Part shown: positions 18,525-27,073 of the stretch, one piece after another
Position numbering within the stretch: position 1 is the stretch's first letter
Layout: each line of letters opens with the position of its first letter
Source of the DNA: Planctomycetota bacterium
GTDB taxonomy: Bacteria > Planctomycetota > JACOTG01
DNA: 54,071 nt
NCBI GenBank assembly: GCA_016178505.1
Contig: JACOTG010000169.1
Span: forward strand, 1 to 54,071
Reading direction: 5' to 3'
The notes under the pieces: model-generated
Databases searched by the model: none
What the model was told of the DNA's origin: nothing
What the model saw: only the letters and a program-made list of their open reading frames with translations
Position numbers and translations under genes: made by a program

Positions 18525-19322
18525 TCACGATCGGCCTCGAAGGCCCGCCGACCTGAAAGACAATTCGATTCGAAACGCCAAATGCAGATGATCGAGCAGG
18601 TCTTCCGCTGTCATCGAGATCTCGCCGCGATCGATCTTCGCGAGATCGCCCGCGCGTCCGTGCACGCGAACCGCGATGGCCGCGGCCTGGAACGCATCGA
18701 GCCCGAGGAGCCGCTGCCCGAGAAGCGCGGCGACGACCCCGGTGAGGACGTCGCCGGTCCCGCCCGTTGCCATGCCGGGGTTGCCCGTGTGGTTCACGAA
18801 CACGCGATCGCCGTCGGTGACGACCGTGCGGTGACCTTTGAGGACGACGACCGCGTTCCATTCCTTCGCCGTTGCCGAGGCGACGCCTTCGCGATCCGCG
18901 GTGACTTTGGCCGTGGCGATTCCGGCGAGTCTCGCCATCTCTCCCGGATGCGGCGTGAGGACGAGGGGCGGCGAATCGGTCTTGCGGCCGTGCGCGGATC
19001 CGAGACCGAGCGCGAGCACGTCCGCGTCCGCGAGGAACGAGAGAATCGCTTCGCGTGCCTGCGGACCGAGTGCGCCGTCCGACGTCTCCGGGAGCGGCAG
19101 CGTCATGGCCGCGGTGAGTTTCGCCGCCGCGATGGGCCAAATCGACCGCGGCGTGCCGAGCGTGACGAGGCCGGCGCCCGATCGGAGCGCCGCGTTCGCG
19201 GCGAGACACCCCGCGCCGACGAGTCCGGGTGAAGTGCCGACGACCAACACCTTGCCGAAGTCTCCCTTGTGCGCGTCCGATGGCCGAGGAGCGAGCCGAG
19301 GAAGAGTGCGGACTCGCTTCAC
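18525..19322 (-). CDS. nnrD: ADP-dependent NAD(P)H-hydrate dehydratase, shortened
   Basis: A protein of 265 residues of the YjeF C-terminal/CARKD family, which repairs hydrated NAD(P)H using ADP (or ATP). Visible motifs are HKGDFGKVLVVGTSPGLVGA, AALRSGAGLVTLGTP, VLTPHPGEMARLAG, VVVLKGHRTVV and the nucleotide loop GNPGMATGGTGDVLTG. The segment normally found between ALGLG and VLTPHPGE, about 30 residues with the V-x-D-A-D/G-A-L strand, is absent; only about ten residues link the two motifs. The DNA has no room for it in another frame. Its ATG overlaps the asparaginase stop by four bases. Activity is uncertain because of the deletion. Confidence 0.85.
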   Translation of the reverse strand: MKRVRTLPRLAPRPSDAHKGDFGKVLVVGTSPGLVGAGCLAANAALRSGAGLVTLGTPRSIWPIAAAKLTAAMTLPLPETSDGALGPQAREAILSFLADADVLALGLGSAHGRKTDSPPLVLTPHPGEMARLAGIATAKVTADREGVASATAKEWNAVVVLKGHRTVVTDGDRVFVNHTGNPGMATGGTGDVLTGVVAALLGQRLLGLDAFQAAAIAVRVHGRAGDLAKIDRGEISMTAEDLLDHLHLAFRIELSFRSAGLRGRS

Positions 19323-20359
19323 GCCTTCGTGGCGGCCGCGGTCGCAGCCGGGTCGAGGACGCCTTTGGGTACGCGAACGGTTCCGACCTCGATGTGCGCG
19401 TGGTTTCGGATGATCGGCTGCACGTGACGATCGAGGCGGTGGGATTCCGATTCGTCGAGAATTCCGTACTCACGAAGGATCGCAGCGGCGGGCGCGTAGA
19501 CCCCGCGCCAGTTGCCGTCCATTGCTTTCATCGCGACGCCGATGCCGAGCGGGAGGATCGCGATCCCCAGCACGCCTTCGGCCCCGCCCTTCGCGATCAC
19601 GCGGCCGCCGGTCGCTTCACCGACGAGCGTGTCGAATCGGCCCGTGCCGGCGTAGAGACGCGGGTGTGCGGACATGGCGTCCGCCACGCGGCGAACGGGC
19701 TCTTGCAACTCGGGCGGCAGCCGCGTGGGATCGGCCAGCATCGCGAACGCGCGCGCGAGGGCGACCAGCGGCATCGCGGGAGCCGGTGCGCTGCATCCGT
19801 CGATCGCCACGACGAGAGAGCTTCGCGGCACGCCGGCGCAACGAGCGATCGTATCGAGGATGCGTGCTTGCGCGGGATGCGAGGGGTTCACGTAGTCCGC
19901 CAGCGGCGCGCCGAGGTGCTTCGCCAGGGCGAGCATCCCCGCGTGCTTTCCCGAGCAGTTGTTGTGGAGCGCGGTCGGCTTCTCGCCGGCGCGAACGAGC
20001 GCCGCGGCCGCGGTTTCGTTCAATGGCGAGTGAGCGCCGCAAAGCATGGCGTCGATCGGCACGCCGGCCTTCCCGAGAATGGACCGAGCGAGCTCGACGT
20101 GCTCGGGCTCACCCGAATGGGACGCGGCGATGAGCGCGATCTCGGCGTCGGTGAACCCGAACGCGTCCGCGGCGCCCGAGGCGACGACCGCTGCTGCTTG
20201 GAACGGCTTCGCGGACGACCGCACGAAGACGGGTCGCGTGACCTCACCCAGCATGCGACGAGTCTGGACGCCGGTGTGGATGACGAGTCGTCCGCGGTGA
20301 ACGGACTCGACGAGGCCGTCGCGACAGACCTCGACGAGGATGGGATCGGGTGTATTCAT
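19319..20359 (-). CDS. Asparaginase (rhizobial/AnsA type II-like)
   Basis: About 346 residues from the ATG at 20359; an in-frame ATG at 20368 is the alternative. The protein matches the thermolabile, Rhizobium etli-type asparaginase family, with LVEVCRDGLVESVHRG, VFVRSSAKPFQA, AASHSGEPEHVELARSIL, LHNNCSGKHAGMLALAKHLG, DGCSAPAPAMPL and GRFDTLVGEATGG. These conserved Ser, Lys and Cys clusters form the active site of this class, which is unrelated to E. coli AnsB. It hydrolyses asparagine to aspartate and ammonia. It heads an operon with nnrD and probably the HEAT/TPR gene. No signal peptide, so cytoplasmic. Confidence 0.88.
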   Translation of the reverse strand: MNTPDPILVEVCRDGLVESVHRGRLVIHTGVQTRRMLGEVTRPVFVRSSAKPFQAAAVVASGAADAFGFTDAEIALIAASHSGEPEHVELARSILGKAGVPIDAMLCGAHSPLNETAAAALVRAGEKPTALHNNCSGKHAGMLALAKHLGAPLADYVNPSHPAQARILDTIARCAGVPRSSLVVAIDGCSAPAPAMPLVALARAFAMLADPTRLPPELQEPVRRVADAMSAHPRLYAGTGRFDTLVGEATGGRVIAKGGAEGVLGIAILPLGIGVAMKAMDGNWRGVYAPAAAILREYGILDESESHRLDRHVQPIIRNHAHIEVGTVRVPKGVLDPAATAAATKA

Positions 20360-20462
20360 GGTGGGCATCGAGTCTACCACAAGCCCGGCGTGGCCCCGCG
20401 GGGCTTGTCGCTCGCGCCGGCCGTTGCGAGAATCGCGCGCGATCACGCCCGTCGCCTCGAGC

Positions 20463-20548
20463 GGAGGGATGGCAGAGTGGTCTAATGCGCCGGTTTTGAA
20501 AACCGGTGACCGCAAGGTCCGGGGGTTCGAATCCCTCTCCCTCCGCCA
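20463..20548 (+). tRNA. tRNA-Ser (anticodon UGA)
   Basis: The acceptor stem GGAGGGA/TCCCTCC is closed, with discriminator G and an encoded CCA at 20546-20548. The anticodon stem CCGGT/ACCGG encloses the loop TTTGAAA, which places TGA at the anticodon and reads UCA codons. A long variable arm (about GTGACCGCAAGGTCC) and T-loop GTTCGAATC are typical of tRNA-Ser. Confidence 0.95.
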
Positions 20549-20564
20549 GCTCCCGTTTCGACGG

Positions 20565-21533
20565 CTACGGCAGCTCGCGCACATCGCCACTGAGGAGAAG
20601 GGGCCAGAAGCGGACGTGCACGCGGAAGCGGAGCTCGGCCCACGTCCACGTCGCGAACGCGAGGTCCGCGGCGCCGACGAGGAGGAATGCGAGCGGAGCG
20701 TGTGCGAGCGGAACTTGCAGCGCGACGAAGATCCCGCCGCCCGCGCGAAACGCGATCGTGCCCGCCGCGAAGCGCAGGCACGACGGCGCGCTCGCCCCGA
20801 GCCAGTAGAAGAGCGCGACGCCGACGAGGAGGAGCGCGTTGAATCGCACGAAGAGGGGATCGGCGGGCATCGGGATCGCGAGCAGCCGACTCAGGAGCGG
20901 CAGCGCCGTCAGCATCACGATCGCGAGCACGACGTCGTAGATCGCGCCGACGCGCATCGACAATCGCAGCCCGCGGTCGGCCGCAGTGATTGTCGTGGAC
21001 TCGCGGTGCGACGCTCGTTCAGGCCTCGATCGTGGCGTGGCGGTCACCGTCGGCGCGATCTGATATCGGCCATGTGGCGTCGGTACGACGTCCTCCGAGG
21101 GGGCGCCCGGGTCACGCGAGACAGCGGCTCGCGCGGCGTCGATCGTCACATTCGCCTCCTTGAAGACCTCTCCCGCAATCCCCGCGCAGCGAATGAGCCC
21201 AAGGAGGATGTGCTCCGACCCGATGTAGTTGTGGCCGAGGATCGACGCCTCGTCGAGTGACAATTCCAAGACCGTTTTCCCTCGCGGTGTGAACGGCAGT
21301 TGGCCCATCGTCACCATGTTGGGACCCGTCTTCATGCGGCGCCGAGTTTCTGCGACGAGAAGCGATCGGTCGACGCGCAGTCGATCGAGAACATCGACGG
21401 CGCCCCCGCTGTCGAGCTTCAGTACTCCGAGGAGGATGTGCTCGGTTCCGATGTACTCGTGGTTCCAGCGCTGGGCCTCCTGACGTGCGAGTCCCATCAC
21501 CTTGCGCGCGCGATCGGTGAATCGGTCGAACAT
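20565..21533 (-). CDS. ClpC N-domain protein with C-terminal membrane segment
   Basis: A protein of 322 residues from the ATG at 21533. Residues 1-140 are a ClpC/ClpA N-domain with both halves: [32 protein letters not shown], then LPFTPRGKTVLELSLDEA and YIGSEHILLGLI. It is nearly identical in places to the N-domain of ClpC at 29229 ([17 protein letters not shown] in both). No AAA+ module follows. Instead there is a polar linker and four hydrophobic helices (for example VVLAIVMLTALPLL and ALLLVGVALFYWLGA). The N-domain should face the cytoplasm. It begins two bases after the ABC-2 permease stop, so it is the last gene of the export operon. Confidence 0.8.
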   Translation of the reverse strand: MFDRFTDRARKVMGLARQEAQRWNHEYIGTEHILLGVLKLDSGGAVDVLDRLRVDRSLLVAETRRRMKTGPNMVTMGQLPFTPRGKTVLELSLDEASILGHNYIGSEHILLGLIRCAGIAGEVFKEANVTIDAARAAVSRDPGAPSEDVVPTPHGRYQIAPTVTATPRSRPERASHRESTTITAADRGLRLSMRVGAIYDVVLAIVMLTALPLLSRLLAIPMPADPLFVRFNALLLVGVALFYWLGASAPSCLRFAAGTIAFRAGGGIFVALQVPLAHAPLAFLLVGAADLAFATWTWAELRFRVHVRFWPLLLSGDVRELP

Positions 21534-21535
21534 CG

Positions 21536-22651
21536 TCAGAGCTTTCGTTTGAAGACCAGCGTCGCGAGGAACAGCACGACGGCCGTGAACACCGAGAGGT
21601 ACGCGAGGTCGAACGCGATCGGGCCGAAGCCGGTCTCGCGCAAGAGCAGCGACTTCATCGCGTGCACGGCGTAGGTCTCGGGGTTCACGACGGAGATCGC
21701 GCGAAGCCACGCGGGAAACGACTCGATGGGATACACGGCACCGCTCGGGAAGAACAGGATCACGTTCAAGATTCCGAAGAGCGCGCGCGGCACCAGCGGA
21801 TTCGAGATGCGCGCCATCAGCAGGAACATGAAACCGATGAGGCACAGCGACGTGATCCCGCACGTGAGCACGAACGGGAAAAAGATGCGAGCGTCGAAAA
21901 GCGAGTACGTCTTCGAGGCCAGCGCGCCGCAGATCCCCACGAACACTCCCGAGAAGATCGCCTTCACCGTTCCGGACAGCGTGAAGCCGACGAGGATCTG
22001 GAACTTCGTGAGCGGCGTCACGAGATAGCCCTCGTGGATGCCGCGCGACTTGTCGTCGATGAAGATGATGCCGCCGCCGATCATCGCGGAAATGAAGATC
22101 GACATCACGATCGTGCCGGGAAGCAGGTACTGCACGTACTCGAAGTACGGATAGAGGTTCACCTTCGCGGCACCCGTGGACGCCTCGACGGCGGGCGGCT
22201 CTCGGCTTTTCCCGCGCGCGGCGACGAGACGCGAGACGACCAGATCCATCGCGGCCGCGGAGAAGTTGTCCGTGTTGTCGACGACGAACCCCAGCTCGGC
22301 CGGCGCGCCCATCGCGAGATCGCGCGAGTAGTGCGGCGGGATGATCAGCACCCCGCGGACGCGGCCCGTGCGCAGCGCTTCGACGGCGGACGCGCGATCC
22401 GGATAGAAGACGGGTTCGACCTCGTGACCGCCGGCCAGCATCGCCTGGAGCTGCGAGCGAACCTCGATCGCGGCCTCGCCCTTGTCCTCGTCGACGACGG
22501 CCGCGGGGATGTTCCGGAACTTGCCGCCGATCGCGTTTCCCATCACGAGGAGCTGCGCGACGGGCATCGCGACCGACATGAACGCGATGATCGGCATGCG
22601 GCGGAACTTGATAAGGTCGCGCCGGACGAGGGCGAGGATCGGGCCGATCAT
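21536..22651 (-). CDS. ABC-2 type transporter permease
   Basis: A 371-residue protein from the ATG at 22651. It has one N-terminal helix (MPIIAFMSVAMPVAQLLVMG), a large extracytoplasmic domain (about residues 45-185, with RVRGVLIIPPHYSRDL), and five C-terminal helices. The conserved motif LFGILNVILFFPSGAVYPIESFPAWL is typical of ABC-2 exporters of the YhhJ/YbhS-YbhR or daunorubicin type. It forms a pump with the ATPase encoded upstream (ATGA overlap) and the HlyD-type adaptor. Cargo unknown; drug, lipid or polysaccharide export are all possible. Confidence 0.87.
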   Translation of the reverse strand: MIGPILALVRRDLIKFRRMPIIAFMSVAMPVAQLLVMGNAIGGKFRNIPAAVVDEDKGEAAIEVRSQLQAMLAGGHEVEPVFYPDRASAVEALRTGRVRGVLIIPPHYSRDLAMGAPAELGFVVDNTDNFSAAAMDLVVSRLVAARGKSREPPAVEASTGAAKVNLYPYFEYVQYLLPGTIVMSIFISAMIGGGIIFIDDKSRGIHEGYLVTPLTKFQILVGFTLSGTVKAIFSGVFVGICGALASKTYSLFDARIFFPFVLTCGITSLCLIGFMFLLMARISNPLVPRALFGILNVILFFPSGAVYPIESFPAWLRAISVVNPETYAVHAMKSLLLRETGFGPIAFDLAYLSVFTAVVLFLATLVFKRKL

Positions 22652-23637
22652 CGCTTGCCCCAAATGTGATCGACGTTGTAGCGCATCGATCCGGTCGCGT
22701 CGTCGCGAAGGGTCTTCCCCGTGAAGTGGATGAAGACGTCGTCGAGCGTGCGCGTCTCGACCGCGATCCCACGGACCGTGAGCCCGAGCTTGGCTGCGAC
22801 CGCGTACACGCCCGGCACCGCGGAAGCTCCGTCCTCGACGCGCAACCGAAATCCGTCCTCGCGGCCCGCGCAGTCGAGCACGCCCGGCAGCGCGCGAAGC
22901 GCCGCCTCCAGCTCGTCGTGCGCCGCCGAGAACGTGACGGAGACCGTGTCCTTGCCCGGCACCTGCGACTTCAGCGCCTCGGGCGTGCCGATGACGACGA
23001 GCTTGCCTTGATCGACGATGGCGATCTGTTCGCAGATCTGATCGGCCTCGTCCATGTAGTGCGTCGTGAGGAGGACGGTCATCTTGTTCTCGCCGCGCAG
23101 GCGCTCGAGGATCTCCCACACCTTGCGGCGCGACGCGGGATCGAGGCCCGTCGTCGGCTCGTCGAGGAAGAGGACGCTCGGGCGATGCACGAGGCCGCGC
23201 GCGATCTCGAGGCGCCGCTTCATGCCACCCGAGAACGTGCCCGCGAGATCGCCGGCGCGGTCGCTGAGCTCGACCATCTCGAGGAGCCCCGGGATCACCG
23301 CGCGGCGGTCGGCTCGGCGCATTCCGTAGAAGCCGCCGTGGATGTCGAGGTTTTCGGCGGCCGTCAGCTCGAGGTCCAGCGTCATCGCCTGAGGGATCAC
23401 GCCGATGGCGTTCCGGACTTTCTGGGCTTCGCGCACGACGTCGAATCCGGAGACCGTCGCGCGGCCGCCCGTCGGGTCGAGCAGCGTCGTCAGGATGCGG
23501 ATCGCGGTCGACTTGCCCGCGCCGTTCGGACCGAGGAGCCCGAAGATCTCGCCTTCTTGGACGCCGAACGACAGATCCGAAAGCGCTTGGAGGCTGCCGA
23601 AGCGCTTCGAGAGCCGATCGGCCTCGATCGCAACCAT
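22648..23637 (-). CDS. ABC-2 exporter ATP-binding protein (DrrA family)
   Basis: A 329-residue ATPase. Walker A is GPNGAGKST, the signature is TFSGGMKRRLEIA, Walker B is VLFLDEPTTGLDP, and the switch His is in LLTTHYMDEADQ. A C-terminal regulatory tail of about 100 residues (from GTPEALKSQVPG) is typical of DrrA-like exporters. It is the middle gene of the HlyD adaptor, ATPase, permease operon and shares one base with the upstream gene (TAATG) and four with the downstream gene. Confidence 0.92.
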   Translation of the reverse strand: MVAIEADRLSKRFGSLQALSDLSFGVQEGEIFGLLGPNGAGKSTAIRILTTLLDPTGGRATVSGFDVVREAQKVRNAIGVIPQAMTLDLELTAAENLDIHGGFYGMRRADRRAVIPGLLEMVELSDRAGDLAGTFSGGMKRRLEIARGLVHRPSVLFLDEPTTGLDPASRRKVWEILERLRGENKMTVLLTTHYMDEADQICEQIAIVDQGKLVVIGTPEALKSQVPGKDTVSVTFSAAHDELEAALRALPGVLDCAGREDGFRLRVEDGASAVPGVYAVAAKLGLTVRGIAVETRTLDDVFIHFTGKTLRDDATGSMRYNVDHIWGKR

Positions 23638-24731
23638 TACGAGTTCTTTGCCCCGAGATCGCGAAGTGCCAATCGAACGCGCGCCGTCATTCCGAGCTTG
23701 AACGTGCGATCCGCGTTGTCGATGGCGACCTTCAAGCGAAACGTCTTCACGTCGACCTTATTGCGCCCGATGTCCTTTTGAGTGGCGAAGTCAGACTGCT
23801 GAGCGATGAGCGTGATCTTGCCCGCGCGTCCGTGGTCGGGATCGGACGGAAGCTGCACCTGGACCTCGTCGCCGAGCGCGATTCGGGAGACGTAGCTCTC
23901 CTCGACGTCGACGGCGACCCACAGCCGATCGAGGTCCACGAGCGTTGCGATCGGAGTTCCGACTTGAACGATCTCTCCGGGAAGCGTCTGGCGCACGAGG
24001 ATCGTTCCGGGAATCGGTGCGAGCGTGACGGAGTTTCGAAGATCCAATCGAGCCTGCTCGACCGCGACCTCGGCCTCGCGCACGAGCCGCTTCGCCGTTT
24101 CGGCCTCCGCCTCGCGCATTTTGACGATGTCCCGGGTCGTCTCGGCAACGCGCAGCGCGGACTCCCGCTCGCGCACGCGGGACTGCTCCTCGAGGAGTGC
24201 CGACTGCGCGGTCTGCAAGTCGGACTCGCGACGGTCGAACTCTTGTTGCGTGCCGACGCCGGTCTTCAGGAGTTGCGCGGCGCGGTCGTACTCTTTTTTC
24301 GCGAGCTCGGCAGTCTCGGTCACTTGCCGGACCTGCTCCCGCTCCATCTCGAGCGAAGCCTTCGCTTGCCCGATCTGCGCTTCCGACAGCGACGCGTCGT
24401 GCGCGAGCGAGCGCTCGGCTTGGACGACGCGCGCCCGCGCCGTCGCGAGGGACGCTTCCGCCTGGTCGACGCGAACCTGGAAGTCTTCGCGCTCGAGCGC
24501 GGCGACGACGTCGCCTGCGTTCACGACCGAGCCGTCCTGCACGGGCACCTTGTCGACGCGACCGGCGACCTTCGCGGCGAGCCGCACGAGATCGCCGTCG
24601 ATGAATCCGACGAGGTCGAGCGACGACTCGGGAGCGGACCTCAAACCGAGCCCGATCCAGACGGCGAGCCCGGCAACGACGACGACGACGATCGGGATGA
24701 GAAACGTGCGGGGTGTCGGTCGATTCCCCAT
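23637..24731 (-). CDS. HlyD-family membrane fusion protein (EmrA/YbhG-like)
   Basis: A protein of 364 residues with one N-terminal membrane helix (FLIPIVVVVVAGLAVWIGLGL). A lipoyl-like half (GRVDKVPVQDGSVVNAGDVVAALE) leads into a long coiled-coil hairpin (residues about 85-230, many A/E/R heptads) and back into the second lipoyl half and beta-barrel (APIPGTILVRQTLPGEIVQVGTPIATLVDLDRLWV). Adaptors of this class link an inner-membrane exporter to the outer membrane. It is the first gene of the export operon. No TolC-type outer-membrane gene is adjacent. Confidence 0.9.
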   Translation of the reverse strand: MGNRPTPRTFLIPIVVVVVAGLAVWIGLGLRSAPESSLDLVGFIDGDLVRLAAKVAGRVDKVPVQDGSVVNAGDVVAALEREDFQVRVDQAEASLATARARVVQAERSLAHDASLSEAQIGQAKASLEMEREQVRQVTETAELAKKEYDRAAQLLKTGVGTQQEFDRRESDLQTAQSALLEEQSRVRERESALRVAETTRDIVKMREAEAETAKRLVREAEVAVEQARLDLRNSVTLAPIPGTILVRQTLPGEIVQVGTPIATLVDLDRLWVAVDVEESYVSRIALGDEVQVQLPSDPDHGRAGKITLIAQQSDFATQKDIGRNKVDVKTFRLKVAIDNADRTFKLGMTARVRLALRDLGAKNS

Positions 24732-24867
24732 GGCGCGCGGATCATATCAACAGGGGTTGCCGATCACTCGAGCGTCGCGTCGGAAAACAAAAGGTGGGCG
24801 ACCCCGATGGAATTCCTTGATTCGATGCCGAGACCTATCGATAATCCGCCGGCCCATTCGGGGGCCC

Positions 24868-24961
24868 GGAGAGGTGGCAGAGTGGCCGAATGCGGCAGAT
24901 TGCTAATCTGTTGAACGGGATATTTCCTGTTCCGCGGGTTCGAATCCCGCCCTCTCCGCCA
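24868..24961 (+). tRNA. tRNA-Ser (anticodon GCU)
   Basis: The acceptor stem GGAGAGG/CCTCTCC ends in discriminator G and an encoded CCA (24959-24961). The anticodon stem GCAGA/TCTGT holds the loop TTGCTAA, so the anticodon is GCT (reads AGC/AGU). The long variable arm and the GTTCGAATC T-loop confirm tRNA-Ser. Confidence 0.95.
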
Positions 24962-24970
24962 GTCGTTTTC

Positions 24971-25369
24971 GTGTTCGCCGTGCTCCTCGCGTCGCTCACG
25001 ACGTCGTGCGTCGAGCGAAAGATGTTCATTCGAAGCGACCCGCCCGGGGCGAGCGTCTTCCTCGAGGGGCGGCGGATCGGTACGACCCCCGTCGAGATTC
25101 CATTCACCTACTACGGCACGCGCGAGATCGTCTTCCGGAAGGACGGATTCCACGATCTGCGCGTGCGCGAAGCGGTGAGGGAGCCGCTGTATCAGATCTT
25201 CCCGCTTGATTTCGTCTTCGAGTGCCTCGTTCCGGCGACGCTGACGGATCGACACGAAGTGGCGGCGACGCTTCAGACGGACGAGCGGCGCGCGTTCGGA
25301 CAAGCCGACGTCGACCATGCAGTCGATCGCGCTCGGGCGCTTCGCGATCGCATTCGGCCGAAGCCGTGA
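24971..25369 (+). CDS. PEGA-domain lipoprotein
   Basis: About 132 residues from the GTG at 24971, only ten bases after the tRNA-Ser CCA. A hydrophobic leader VFAVLLASLTTSC ends in a Cys that could be lipidated, although the lipobox has Thr where Leu is usual. The following segment MFIRSDPPGASVFLEGRRIGTTPVEIPF is a clear PEGA domain, a small beta fold found on bacterial surface proteins. The rest is polar and has no known motif. The TGA overlaps the murD start (GTGA). It and the tRNA may share a transcript, with the tRNA cut out. Confidence 0.7.
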   Translation: MFAVLLASLTTSCVERKMFIRSDPPGASVFLEGRRIGTTPVEIPFTYYGTREIVFRKDGFHDLRVREAVREPLYQIFPLDFVFECLVPATLTDRHEVAATLQTDERRAFGQADVDHAVDRARALRDRIRPKP

Positions 25370-26763
25370 AGGCACCCCTGGGTCCCATCGCGCTCCGCGG
25401 AAGGCGCGCGACGGTCGTTGGCCTCGGGCTCTTCGGCGGAGGCGTCGGCGTCGCGCGTTTTCTCGCGGCGCGCGGCGCACGCGTCACGGTCACCGATCTG
25501 CGAGACCGCAACGTGCTCGCGCGGTCGGTCGAAGCGCTCGCGGGCGTGCCGATCGAGTGGCGCCTCGGTGAACACCGAGTCGAGGATTTCACGTCCACCG
25601 ATCTCGTGGTCTCGAGTCCCGGCGTCCCGCGGGAGAGCCCGTTCCTGGCGGCTGCGCGCGCCGCGTCCGTGCCCGTTGAAACGGAGATCGGCCTGCTCTT
25701 TCGATTTTGTCGCGCGCGTCCGATCGGCGTCACGGGATCGAACGGAAAGACGACGACCACGGCGCTGCTCGGCGCGATGTTCCGTGAAGGGGGATTCCGT
25801 ACGTACGTCGGCGGGAACATCGGCGGTTCGCTCCTCGATCGCGTCGACGAGGTTGCGCCCGACGATGTCGTCGTGCTCGAGCTCTCGTCGTTCCAGCTCG
25901 AGTACCTCGGAGACCTCGCGACGAGTCCCGAATCCGCGGTGGTCACGACGCTGACGGCCAACCACCTCGACCGCCACGGCTCGATGGAGGCGTACGCCGC
26001 GGCGAAGAAGCAGATCGTCGCGCACCAACGAGCGAGCGACGCCGCGTTCTTGAATCGCGACGACCCGGCCGTTCGAGCGTGGCGGAAGGACTGCCCTGGC
26101 TCGGTATACGAGTTCAGCATCCGCGAACCGGTGGAGCGCGGCGTCTTCGTGCGTGATTGCCGCATCGTTTCGACCGTCGTCGGGCTCGAGACTCCGGTCG
26201 CCGACGTGAAAGACGTGCGGCTTCCCGGCGGCTTCAACGTCGCAAACGTCTGCGCGGCGCTCGGGCCGGCGCTTCGTCGCGGCGTCGAGCCGGCAGCGGC
26301 CGCACGCGCAATCGCGTCGTTCGCCGGCGTTCCGCACCGGCTCGAGTGCGTTCGAGAGCTTCGCGGCGTTCGCTACTTGAACGACTCGATCGCAACGAAT
26401 CCCGAATCGACGATCGCCGCGCTGGAGGCGTTCACCGAGCCGATCGTTCTCATCGCTGGAGGCTACGACAAGAAGCTTCCGATCGAGAAATTTGCGGCCG
26501 CGATTCGCCGGCGCGTAAGGACGACAATCCTCCTCGGGGCCACTGCCCATCGACTCCACGACGCCATTGCCGCGGCGCCGGGTGTGTCGCTGCCCGACAT
26601 CCGTCGCGTCGCGTCCATCGAGGAGGCGGTCGACGTCGCCCACTCGCTTTCGTCGCCCGGAGACCTCGTCCTCCTTTCGCCCGGATTCGCGAGCTTCGAC
26701 CAGTTCGTGAATTTCGAGGAGCGCGGCGATCGCTTCCGGCGGCGCGTGGAGGAGCTTCGCTGA
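25366..26763 (+). CDS. murD: UDP-N-acetylmuramoylalanine--D-glutamate ligase
   Basis: A protein of 465 residues from a GTG at 25366 that overlaps the stop of the PEGA gene. It has an N-terminal Rossmann-like domain (ATVVGLGLFGGGVGVARFLAARG), the ATP-binding P-loop GVTGSNGKTTTTALLGAM, the central-domain motif LELSSFQLEYL and LTANHLDRHGSMEAYAAAK, and a C-terminal domain starting near RGVRYLNDSIATNPEST. MurD adds D-glutamate to UDP-MurNAc-L-Ala in the cytoplasm, a core peptidoglycan step. It lies outside the usual dcw cluster. The organism therefore makes peptidoglycan; murJ at 35711 agrees. Confidence 0.95.
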   Translation: MKAPLGPIALRGRRATVVGLGLFGGGVGVARFLAARGARVTVTDLRDRNVLARSVEALAGVPIEWRLGEHRVEDFTSTDLVVSSPGVPRESPFLAAARAASVPVETEIGLLFRFCRARPIGVTGSNGKTTTTALLGAMFREGGFRTYVGGNIGGSLLDRVDEVAPDDVVVLELSSFQLEYLGDLATSPESAVVTTLTANHLDRHGSMEAYAAAKKQIVAHQRASDAAFLNRDDPAVRAWRKDCPGSVYEFSIREPVERGVFVRDCRIVSTVVGLETPVADVKDVRLPGGFNVANVCAALGPALRRGVEPAAAARAIASFAGVPHRLECVRELRGVRYLNDSIATNPESTIAALEAFTEPIVLIAGGYDKKLPIEKFAAAIRRRVRTTILLGATAHRLHDAIAAAPGVSLPDIRRVASIEEAVDVAHSLSSPGDLVLLSPGFASFDQFVNFEERGDRFRRRVEELR

Positions 26764-26945
26764 TCGACTCGGATGGCATCGAATCGATTGCCGCGCCGCA
26801 TTCGCTCGAGTGAGATCGCGAGTCGAACGCGTCGACGCCTCTCGCATTCGGTGGCCCATCTCACTCAGGAACGATCGAAAATCCGCCGATAGAATGAAGA
26901 AGCGCCTCGTGTTCCGAACGAGGTCATTCGTCGCATGCGTCTATG

Positions 26946-26973
26946 CACCAAGGGCTTGAAATTCGCCTTGGTG
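26946..26973. promoter_or_regulatory. Candidate operator overlapping the mcsA promoter
   Basis: CACCAAGG (26946-26953) and CCTTGGTG (26966-26973) are perfect 8-bp arms with a 12-base spacer. The right arm covers the likely -35 of the promoter upstream of mcsA, a position suited to repression. A CTTGAAA heat-shock-like hexamer lies in the spacer (26955-26961), but no matching sigma-32 -10 follows. The regulator is unknown; no ctsR gene is present nearby. Confidence 0.45.
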
Positions 26974-26997
26974 AGAGATTTTGCGATTTGCTATATA
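26968..26997 (+). promoter_or_regulatory. Candidate promoter of mcsA-mcsB-clpN-clpC
   Basis: TTGGTG (26968-26973) and TATATA (26992-26997) are separated by 18 bases. Around it is an AT-rich patch unusual for this window. It sits about 75 bases before the mcsA ATG, inside the 310-base gap after murD (26764-27073), which otherwise holds no gene. Confidence 0.45.
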
Positions 26998-27073
26998 ACC
27001 GCTTCACTCGTGTGCCCGGCTCGATCACAGGCAAGTTTGGGGCGTGACTGGGTTCACGTTCACTCACACGACC

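Noticed and set aside
26808..26866. Inverted repeat GAGTGAGAT/ATCTCACTC after murD as a terminator
   Set aside because: The 41-base loop and missing T-run make it a poor intrinsic terminator.
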